Origin: Elysia chlorotica
Taxonomy: Eukaryota > Mollusca > Gastropoda > Plakobranchidae
Length of the DNA: 64,000 nt
Assembly (NCBI GenBank): GCA_003991915.1
Contig: RQTK01000507.1
Coordinates: 56,562-120,561 of the forward strand
Direction of reading: 5' to 3'
A model generated the notes under the pieces. It did no database searches and was not told the origin of the DNA. It saw only the letters and a program-made list of their open reading frames with translations. Shown in pieces: positions 11,701-23,700 of this stretch. The position numbers and the translations under genes were made by a program. Position 1 is the first letter of the stretch; each line of letters starts with the position of its first letter.

Positions 11701-14700
11701 CATGTTGATTTTGTAGAACATAATTCCATTTTACGTTTTTATCATCACTTGAGTTTACTAAGCATTATCTTAGATCAATTTGTTTCATGTAAAGCATTCT
11801 TTTGCTCTTCCTAGCTTGATTAGGTAGAGAAAGATCTTTACCCAAAACAATCAAGGTTCTTTTTTAGGCACAGCTTCTAATTCAGTCCTAAAAAAATAAA
11901 ACGTTTTTAAATCTTTGTTATTACACAAATTTTTTGCTCATGAAAGTTCCTTCTGTTTTGAGCTCCCTTTCAATTAGAAGATGTGATGTTGTTGTATTAT
12001 AGTTCACTTGCTAAAACCAATATATTGAGATTACTTAATGTATATGTTTTCATAAAATATCTGAACTACCATGGGAAATATATTTCTTTGCAAAGTTGGG
12101 GAGCTGTAGGAGCATCCTATATGACATTTTTTTTTTGGAAGTGTTTGGGTTGGCTTTACAGAGGAATTCTTATACTTGCCTACTTACAACTTTGGAGATA
12201 TCATTTTTTTAAAATGTACAAAAACACAAAACTGCCTGTGAATCTGATCCCTTTTTGAAGGGCGTGATCATTGACCTGCAACGCCCAATGTAGCTCAGAA
12301 ATGGCTTTGTGTAGATGGCAACTCCCAGTGTAGCTCAGAAATGGCTTTGTGTAGTTAACAACTCCCAGTGTAGCTCAGAAATGGCTTTGTGTAGATGGCA
12401 ACTCCCAGTGTAGCTCAGAAATGGCTTTGTGTAGATGGCAACTCCCAGTGTAGCTCAGAAATGGCTTTGTGTAGATGACAACTCCCAGTGTAGCTCAGAA
12501 ATGGCTTTGTGTAGATGGCAACTCCCAGTGTAGCTCAGAAATGGCTTTGTGTAGATGATCATCTTTGGAGCACTGTGATTTCATCATAACCTGCATTGTT
12601 TACATCATACTTGATTCAGAAGATTTGTTTCACTAAAACTCTAACACTTTTACTCTTGGTATAGTAGCACTAACAGCTCCTCATAGTGTTACCTTTCATA
12701 AATGCTGCGTTTGTGCGTGTCATATATCAACCATAAGTGTAGGCTTGAATTTACAATTTAACCAATTTTTCGCATCATACCAAAGTGTATCGATCATTTT
12801 TGTATGATTTACATGTATTTGACATTAGTGTGGGGAGAATGATTAAAATCACCTACTGCTCTTGTAAAAAAATCTATCTACCAAAGCTCTCATTCACATG
12901 CTTCTCTGACTGAACTGGTGTATGCAATATTTTTGAGGGTGTATGGTTAGTTATCAGACATTGTATATTTGAAATGTAGTTTGCAATATTGTATCATGCT
13001 GAAGTTTCACATAAAGACGCTTGTTATGTTAGCAGCAACTTATATTCTGATGTTCAATTTGCTTCCAGCACTACTTTTATATAGTGCATGTATGAAGTGA
13101 TCATTAAGATTTTTAACTTCAAACACAGAGGACTTTTCATCCTCTTAAAAAATCATCCTGTTTCATTAAGGATATTTTCCACATTTTGTTTGATGTTCAT
13201 TTTTAGTCAGTGTTACAATACGTTCTTTCAACTGCTGAATATCTGTGTTCAGTCTTTTTGTTTACATGTTTTGATTTCAAGAAGGCATTGTTTAAGACGA
13301 CTAATTTAACAAAGATATCAATGATTAGACTAACGCAGAAAAAGTTAATGTGAAAGGATGAATTAATAAAGCCTAAATCCTGTGATTCAATTTTGACAAA
13401 ATAGGACCTGTTTATATCTCTTTACTGACATTACTGACTCAGATGTGATAAAGGATGTGGGCAGTCACTTGATGAGACTTTGTAGATAAGAGGGTGAAAT
13501 GCTCCAGTTGTGATATTTTTGTAAACATTCCAAATGCATGAATCAAAAAGGTATACACAATTTCTAAGTGACTCGGACACTAATCAAATCATTTTTCTTC
13601 AATTATTTCTATGCATCAAAGTTGCACTTGTGGTTGTTGATGTGAATTCAGTCCTTGCATTTTGCTCCTTCATTTGCTCAGTTTCTTTCTGATTTGTTGA
13701 CTTAGCGATGTCTCTTACTCTGTCCAACATGCAATCAATTTTTGCAATTTTTTAACAACTATGATGATATCATACTCTGTTACTCTCTCTCTTTTTTTTT
13801 ATTATTTGCATGATTGCCATTTTTTAAAATTGTTCCAGCCTCAAAATTTAGTGATGCTAATGTAAAATATGACAAAACTAATCAAAATATTTTACCCTAT
13901 AATTTCTGATCATGGAAAATTGATTGGTTTTCATCTGGTGTTTAGAAAGTTGCTAAAAAAAAATTTGGTAATGATAAACAAATTTAACGATAGGGTCTAC
14001 CATGTCAGCTGTCATATGGAGCCAATAATAATAATAATGATAATGATGAAAAAAAAATAAGTTTGTAATTGTGTTCCTTTGATATGGCTAACTTAACTTT
14101 GAGGGGAAAGAAAGCTAAAACTACCAATGAACACAAAGTGACTTAGAATATATAGCCTATTTTAAATATTTTTTTATAGGGTCTTTTACGCATTGAGGAA
14201 AATTTATCTAGGATCAGAAGTCATTTAAAAGTAGCATTTCGTTTAAATAATTCTTTGAAATTCTCGTGTTTTTTTTTTCTTTAATTCAAAAAGGTTAATA
14301 TAGACCATACTGAGATCTCATGATCTTCCTGGTGAAGTAAGTTTGCCCTAGAACTGCATTACAATGGGAAACATCACAAACTTCCCCTTCTGTTTATCAT
14401 GCTAAGCACAGCATTGTACTGATTATCAGCAGAGGAGGAAAGGGGAAGAAAAAACGCAAGGAGCAGATAGTAAGATACATGTACGGCAGTGTTCTCGATA
14501 TATAACTTAAAGTTTTGTTCTGTTCCTCCCTCAGGGTCGGCCGCCTACCCTGGAGCCGAGAGCCTGCGCTGCTGCCGGGCAGAGTGGCCTCATGAGTCTC
14601 TACGACGCCATGTTCCTGCAGTACGGCGTGAAAACAGCACAGGTTTTTACATCTACTTCTTCATCTTAGTTTTGTCTCATCTAGCATTTTTTTTTGTTAA

Positions 14701-17700
14701 GAACCCTCCTTCCTTTCTTTATCTCAAACACACACACACACACCTCAGTTTCTCGTTTTTAAGTCAAATTTTATATTAATTTCATTCTTTATCCGTGAAA
14801 CCAAACTGAAGTCATGTTATAGCTGATGATGATTATGCTAATGGTAGCAGAGCAGAAGAAAAGCAGTAGTGGGGGTTGTGGTAGCAGTAGCATTCTTATT
14901 TATCTGCTAATCACAAACAAGTTTGGTAATGAGGCATGATACTTTTCAGACTCACACAACATAAGATGTTAATGCGACAGGTCGTAGATCATTCATATTA
15001 TGCACAGGTTGTTTTCTAGACACTGGAACAATACATGGCGTTTTCCATACTTCTGGCACTGTATATTGATCAAGAGACATATTAAAAATTGTACACAATA
15101 CACCCGACATTTGCTCAGCACAACGTTTAAGTACACTTGTTCTCACACCATCTGGTCCTCGAGCCTTTATTCGCTTTCATTCTCTTCAACGCTTTATATA
15201 TATTATCTTCTGTCAACACAACCTTTACATTCACACTCTTCATTTTTTCTGTCAATACATTTATTTTTTCTTCTTTTTCTTTCTCATAATGATAATCATG
15301 GTAATTGAACTGTGCATAAAATTCATTTAAATCATTGCTATAAGTAATATCATTATTTACTGCTATAGATTCATTCTTCTGTTTATGCCCACTTATCGCA
15401 TTCATTCCTTTCCATACTTTCTTCATGTTGTTGGTTTTAAATTGTTTTTCTATTTTGTTTTTACAAGCCACTTTACCCTTTCTTGTGATTGCTTGTAGTT
15501 CTTTTTTCACTATCTTTACCTCTTCTTTGCCATGTTCTTTAAAGGCTTATTTCTTCTTGTTTAAAACACTTTTTATTTCTTTTTTGCTCAAGGTCTGTTA
15601 TCTCGGTATATTTGCATAGTTTCTTTGGCTCAATAGAATTTACAGTGTGCGGCGGTAGAATCACACAATATGACGAGCAGCCACAGGGTGCAGCTGATAA
15701 ACAGGCCAATTACAAATAGAAACTATACAGCGTGATCGTTTCTATTTATAATCGACCTGTTTATCGTCCCACCCTGTGGTTGCTCGTCTTTAAAGAGTTG
15801 AGACAAGATCAGATATTACTTAACTTTTTTGGTCCACCTGTTTTCTATTTCAGATCCTCGTTACAAAACCAGACTTTCAGAATGATCACAGCAGGCAAAA
15901 CTTGCGAGAAACTATAAATGAACTGCTCAAGTTAAACATTATCCCCATCGTCAACGCTAATGATGCTGTCGCTCCACCGCCAGAGGCTGACGTGGATTTA
16001 GCCGGGGTAAGTTGTGCCAGTTGTGTACCCGATTGGACAGTTATTGATTTAATGACTGTCTCATGTATTTATTTGGACAATTATTACTTTAATGATTGTT
16101 TCATGTATTCATTTGAACAATTATTGATTTAATGATTGTTTCATGTATTCGTTTGGACAGTTATTAATTTAATGATTGTCTTATGTATTCATTTAGACAG
16201 TTATTAATTTAATGATTGTTTCATGTATTCATTTGGACAGGTATTAAGTTAATGTTTGTTACTCACACAGCTTATTCATAAAATGAACCAGCTGCAATAG
16301 ACCAACCTTTTAGATCTTTTTTCTTTCAAACATAAATTTGAATATCAAGAATTTTTCTCCACTGAGTTAATATAAAACTTAGTTCTTAAGTGGGGAAAAA
16401 AGGCTGTATATAATTTCAGGTAATCAGTGTTTGCAATACTTTCAGGTAATCAGTGTTTGCAATACTTTCAGGTAATCAGTGTTTGCAATACTTTCAGGTA
16501 ATCAGTGTTTGCAATACTTTCAGGTAATCAGTGTTTGCAATACTTGCAATACTTTCAGGTAATCAGTGTTTGCAATACTTTCAGGTAATCAGTGTTTGCA
16601 ATACTTGCAATACTTTCAGGTAATCAGTGTTTGCAATACTTGCAATACTTTCAGGTAATCAGTGTTTGCAATACTTTCAGGTAATCAGTGTTTGCAATAC
16701 TTTCAGGTAATCAGTGTTTGCAATACTTTCAGGTAATTCAGGTAATCAGTGTTTGCAATACTTTCAGGTAATCAGTGTTTGCAATACTTTCAGGTAATCA
16801 GTGTTTGCAATACTTGCAATACTTTCAGGTAATCAGTGTTTGCAATACTTTCAGGTAATCAGTGTGAAGGACAACGACAGCCTGGCCGCGCGCCTCGCCT
16901 CGGAGCTTCAGTCGGAACTTCTGATCATCATGAGTGACGTGAATGGGCTGTACACAGCGCCCCCTGGCATGCCGGACTCGCGGCTGCTCCACACGTACTC
17001 CCCGGACAGGGACATGGTCTCCACTGCGGGAAAGTCGCGCGTCGGCACGGGAGGGATGGACTCCAAGGTGAATTTCACACGCATTTTCCTGTCTTGATTT
17101 TTAGTTGTTTTGTTTTGTGAATTATTAAAAGATAGCTATATTAATTTTAATATGATTATGAAGTATAAGAATGTCATGTTAGAATTAAATTGCCCTATTA
17201 CTTCATCCCTGTGAATTCTTTCCTACAGGTTAAGGCTGCAACATACGCTTTGGCAAGGCATTGTTCTGTTGTTATTTGCAATGGCTGTGAAGAGAATGCA
17301 ATTGTCAACATTGTCAAGGGCAAAAAAGTGGGAACATTTTTCACCAATGCTGTACATAGAGGCACTCCAGTCGAGTTACAGGCCAAGCGAGGTAAGAAGC
17401 TCTTCGTTCGGAGTAACTTTAAAGCAAGTCTCTTAGTTTTCTTTTGTATGGATAGCATTGTCACTTCTGATAAAATGCATCATTTTAATGTGACCGGCTG
17501 AGACAGGAGTCATGGTATCCCCGCCATGTCTTGTCTGTAGCAGCATATAAAATTGTCAGACGTCAGACATGGAGCCCGTCCACAATATGCTCTATATAGT
17601 GCTGATGTTGGACGTTAAATCAACTCAACAAATACCTGATAAAATGTTTTTAAATGAAATGTAGCGTAAACTTGCTGTTATTACTCTAATGGAAATAAAC

Positions 17701-20700
17701 ATGTGTCGATACCTTTTACTTATGTATGTAAAGCACATATATTTTGTATCTGTTTGCTGATTTCTTGCACTCGTCCCGTGTGGCCAGCTCGAGAAGGGAG
17801 CAGGAAGCTTCAGGCCCTCTCTGGCATGCACCGCACAGCAATAGTGAACAGGTTAGCGGATTTGTTGCTGGAGCGTCAGGCAGACATCCTAGCAGCCAAC
17901 CAGCAAGATGTGCAAGAAGCTTTTGCTGAAGGTAGGTCTATATTTTTTCATTATCTCATGCACAAGAAATATCAGTATCGCTCACAGTGATGCCAATTTT
18001 CTTTAAATTTACGGATTTTCAGTAAAAATAAATGTGGCAGGTCAGAGCTCAGGAAAGGTCTATTAAGGGGGCTGTGTATTGTGATTGAATATGCTATGAC
18101 ATTTTTGGTGAACAGGGATCACTGGCTCTAAACACGCATTTTATTGGTTGATCACTAGATCCAACAATGGAAGCAGGAATATGATACTAATGATAACGGA
18201 CAGACAAATCTAGACTAGATACTGAAGAAAAAGATCAAGGTTGCCTTCGGTTGCTTGTATAGATAGTAACAGATTTGGGACTCTCAGTCATCCGAGTTGT
18301 TCTTTAAATATCATTGATGTGTGGTTTTAAAACCAGTTCATTGTACAGTTCAAAGTATAATATATCTTTGTCAAAAACTTGCAAGTATGTTATCTTGAAG
18401 TAATCCTTAATAGTGCTTATAGGTACGACTATAATACAGACTTACGTTCATTGTACCATTCATCTATAGATTATTATTGCGGTGTGTAGCACAGGTTTTG
18501 GATTTACCGATGAGAAGAGCACTACTTTTGTGTTGCTTGTATTGCAGGCATGAAGCAGGCTGACATGGCGCGCCTCTACCTCAGCGAGCAGAAACTGGAG
18601 ACACTGGCCGCAGGGCTCAGGCAGATCGGCACCGACTCAATGAATTCTGTCGGCAAAGTGGTCCAGCGATCACAAGTGGCAGAGGGCATGGTGTTGGAGA
18701 AGATATCCGTACCGATCGGTGTACTTATGGTCATTTTTGAGTCTAGGCCTGATGCATTACCCCAGGTGATATATTGAAAGCCAGTCATTGTATTTCATCT
18801 AAAACAAATGTTTTTCATTGTATACATTTTTTTTTTTGTTTCAAAATTTTCCTTAAAGAAAATAATTATTTAGAAAAAAGTTGCATATTTCTGATTAAAA
18901 GCCTGAAAAACTGTCACACAGGACAATCTACCTGTAACTTTTAAATGACTTACTGTAAAGCGTTGTACAAATAACAGTTTTTCTATAGACTATTGACATT
19001 AAAATTGCATGACTTAAACATGATGAGATTGTAATATTGATCATGTATTATTCTTTTATCTTAAAGAAAGATGGTGCATTAACACGTTACTCTGCCCTCA
19101 CAGGTGGCAGCCCTGTCCATCTGCAGTGGGAACGGCCTGCTGCTCAAAGGGGGAAAGGAAGCCAAGCACAGTAACAAGATCCTCTTCTCTCTTGTCCAAG
19201 AAGCAATAGAACCGTTCGCCCCTATAGACACAGTAGCCTTGGTACGCTTGTCATTCTTATTAAATCAGTTTTTTATTTATTTTTTTTGTTATTTAAAAAA
19301 TAACACCTTACCATTTGCTTTTATAAATTAAACGATACTTGAATGTCACTCTAGAAGTCTTATTTTTCTTTTATAAATAAAAAAGTCAACACGTTTATTA
19401 TAAACCGTGTCTTATTCAGTGATTGGTTTATTAATAAGGTATACACCTTTTTATGGAATTATATAATATAGCGGACTTGATTCATTTAGGCTTTTTAATC
19501 TGGTTTTATTGATTCAAACCGTACTAAATCCATTGAAAACCCAATTTTGACTTTAATTTGAAGAAAAGTTTTACCATGGCCAGCGCTGTTCTCTGTCCTG
19601 TTGTGCAGGTGAGCAGACGTGAAGACATCGCGGACTTGCTGCACCTGAACCAGTACATCGACCTGGTCGTGCCCCGCGGCTCGGAGGAACTGGTCACCCG
19701 AATCCGCGAGCAGAGCCAGGGCATCCCCGTGCTGGGACACAGCGAGGGCATCTGTCACGTCTACGTGGACCAGGACGTGGACCCAGAGATGGCGCTCCAC
19801 ATCGGTCGGTATCCCTGGCACATCAACCCCTCTAACCATCTGTTCATTTTTTGTTTGTTTTGTTCTAAGGCTATAAACCATTTATTATGTGGACCCAGCG
19901 CTCCATATCGGTTGGTATCCCTGGCACATCAACTCCTCTTATGATCTGTTCATTTTGTTTTGGTTTAAGGCTATAAATCTTTTATTATGTAAACGAAGAA
20001 TAAGATACATTTATTTGTAGTTTTGTTTGAAAAAATCTTAAATTTAATTTAATTCTTGTAATAGCATTATTGCCAAGTTTTTGCTGACCCAATCCAGATC
20101 TGTACGTTCATGGTGCGTAGCAAAGTGATAGATCTTTGCTAGTGCTCATATCCATTTTGTTCTTCTGATAAGAGTGACTCCATCAGGTTTAATTTCACTG
20201 CCTGCTTTTTTGCAAGTGTCATGCCGTTCTTATTTCTTATTTTACATGTCTCAATTCTCCATCAACTTTTTTATTTGTCACACATAATTCATTTTCAATA
20301 TGTATATGGTGGACTTAAAATACTATTTTGTTGCAACTTTACAATCTTAAATTGTTGTAAGCTGTACACAAAAAGATTTTGTTGATTGTATTTTTCATTT
20401 TATGGAAAACAATTTGTTATTTTTTAGAAGATTAAAAAGATCCCACTTATTTGAGACAAAGACTAAAGGTTTTGCATTTGCCTTTCTTGTCAAAATGGGA
20501 GTGTTATTGCTTATTGTTTATGTTGCCCTTTGCTTCACAGTGAGAGATTCCAAGTGTGACTACCCAGCGGCCTGCAACAGTATGGAAACTCTGCTCATTC
20601 ACAAATCTCATCGCGAGTCAAACTTCTTCGACAAAATGTGTGAAATGCTGCGTCTGCAAGGAGTAAGCACAATAATAAATAAGACTGTGTTATTAAGTGC

Positions 20701-23700
20701 TTTAAGTCTATTGTGTTGAGATTTGATACATGATAAGATAACAGAAGATCGATTAAATTTTACAGGTTGAGTAGAGTGTGGTAACCTAATACAACACAAA
20801 AAATTACGGTAAGGAATGTTCAGAGATGCACTGCACCTACTTTTGTTTATATAGAAATATATATATATATACAAGCTGGGGTACCCGTTCATACGAACAG
20901 GTTGAATACAGTGTAATTGTCAGTAAGCCGATTCTTTTTGAAAGGGGAACTTTTAGACCCCTTGCCTTCAGTTAATTTGAGAAACCAGTGTCACTCCGTT
21001 GTGATATAATTATGTAAGAGACAACATAGACAAACATGTCTTTACTTATTCAATGATCAACGTAGGTTATGTGTGTCATAAAATAACTTCACGACAGCGG
21101 GGAGAAAACTCTTATAATTATCTAGATCGCTAGGTTTTAAGAAGAGTTACTCTCCCGCTGTGCTGTGACCACTCCGTGTGGCGAGCGGATGTGACGTGTC
21201 TTCAACTATTACCGACAGTTTCTTCATTGACAGTTTCTTCATTGCGATATTTCTAAAACTGTCAGAGATATTTGAGAAACCAGTGTCACTCCGTTTGCCA
21301 GCTTTGTTTATAATTGAGTTTAAAGGTCTCTGGTCTTTCATGGAGCAGTTACTGCCCCATCCTACAAAACAAAATTTTAAAACACTTCCAATGACTGATC
21401 CGTAAAATATAGACAAGATGGTACTATCTAGCCCAAAGCTGTGTAGTTTTCTTAGTAAGTAGAGGCACTGGCTCATTTTTGAGTGGACAAGAGAGGCAAG
21501 GGCGTGCCAGTCTAATCTATTATCAATAGTGACACCAAGTAGCCTGGAGGAGTCAACAATTTCCACTGGCTCATCAGTGACAACTGAAGCTATGATGGGC
21601 TCATGCTTTACTCGGAAATCAATAATGAGTTCTTTCGTTTTCTCCGCATTAAGAAGCAAGAAGTGGTCTCCACACCAGGACACGAATGATCCTACGTAGT
21701 TAAAATAGTGCAACTCATCTTTTGTTATTAGGTCCTGTATTTGTGGAGTCGTCAGCAAATTTAATTAGCTTTACGTATTCACTGTATACCTGTTATGGAA
21801 ATTATGTTGGAAATAATACCTGTTTGTAATTCTAGTTTTGCTCATCCTTTCAAACTTAGTGCAATATATGCTGAAACACCAAATATCCAGTGGACTTAAT
21901 TTTTTTTATCTTCACCAGGTGACTGTTCACGCCGGTCCCAAGCTGGGCAAGATGCTCAAGTTTGGTCCGTCTCTTGCTGCGTCCATGCGCACTGAGTACG
22001 GAACCTTGGAGTGCGCCATCGAGGTTGTCGAAGATCTGGAAGAAGCCATTGATCACATCAACACATATGGCAGCTCGCACACAGATTCCATCATAACTAA
22101 CAATGGTGAGAACATTTGTTGCACATGAAAATTCATACCGGACGAGGCTGTCTCTAAGAGATCTCCCTTTACGTCGTTATCTGAGCCATGAAATATTTTG
22201 GAACATGATTGTACTAGGGACGATAGGACAGTGGTTTTCCTGTTACCTTCTCTCAAATTTTTATCTGGTTGTCTTCATAGCCTTTTGACCTCCTGGTCAT
22301 AACCCACAAGGCAGTGGGAGCAGTTGGCAGGTTTAATTAAAGAGGCGCCTTCCGCTCGCCTCAACAGTCATTGAGCATTGCGGTTTTTGTAGAAACTGTT
22401 GTGCCACCAAGCTGTTCCATCTTGCCCTCTCTAACTTCTGACAGTTGGTCCACGGTTGCCTAAGCAACCAACCTCCATATCTGGAAGTATCCCTCTATCC
22501 GCCACCTGTGGACGCGCTAGATACGGGATGGTCGCCACTACTTCTAATGAATATATACACATGATTAAAAATGTAATTGTTTGTAATGGTTCAATCGTTT
22601 ATGTACAAGAGTGTTCAAAATCTCAATGCAAGTGGATTGGTAAAAAGTGGTTTTGGTTTGAATGATGTAACAAGTGTGAATCATGAACAGCTTTTAATAT
22701 TATTAATGCATTGTGATTATTAATTCTGCAGATGAAAATGCTGAGAAGTTCTTGAAGATGGTGGACAGTGCATGTGTATTCAGAAATGCAAGTACACGTT
22801 TTGCAGATGGATACAGATTTGGTTTAGGTAAGACATTATAAATGCATTTTGTTCTTTTTTCCTCATAAATTGTAGATTATTATTATTAATTGTGCCTCTT
22901 ACCTCATTCGAATTTTGTTGTTGTTGCAAACTTAAAATTATCTCTTGAGGTGTTTCTCTGTAAAATTATTTAATTAAAAAAAAAACGTCTTTTCTTTGTC
23001 ATGGCAATGTTAGGTTTTAAATTCTGCATTTGTAATATGAACACTTGTAATGATCCATCAGGTGCTGAGTGTAATTGTAACTACTGGTACCCTTTATACC
23101 CCATCCATCAGGTGCTGAGTGTAATTGTAACTACTGGTACCCTTTATACCCCATCCATCAGGTGCTGAGTGTAATTGTAACTACTGGTACCCTTTATACC
23201 CCATCCATCAGGTGCTGAGTGTAATTGTAACTACTGGTACCCTTTATACCCCATCCATCAGGTGCTGAGTGTAATTGTAACTACTGGTAACTGCATTTGT
23301 AATATGAACACTTGTAATGGTTTGGTATTGATTTGAACAAATGACTTTGGGAAGCCAATGGTGTAGTGATAATCTTTGTTCTTGGGTTTTCCTTTTATTT
23401 TTTAAATCTTAAGACCACTTGGAAGATTCTTAAAACATGCATTTCTCAATAAATATCCTCAATTTCCTAAAAACAAAGTGAATAACTGAAGGTTTAGTGA
23501 GCATAAAAAATGTTTTTTTAATACTTATTTCAAATGCCCACAAGTATTGGCATGAAATTGATAAAAGAAACAAATTTATAGAGTGAAATGATAGTGGACA
23601 GTGGATTGAACAAACTCTAAACTGATTTCATGTGTCTGAACTAATGGTACCATCTACATTAGGGGTTGAGCGATATTGTTGTTTCTAATGATCCATTGGT

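Noticed and set aside
11983-12258. 91-codon hydrophobic frame in P5CS intron 3
   Set aside because: No homology recognised, ends just before the 40-bp minisatellite, and the composition is typical of AT-rich intron.
16413-16854. CRISPR array, because of regular short repeats
   Set aside because: Units are contiguous without unique spacers and the setting is a eukaryotic intron; it is a minisatellite.
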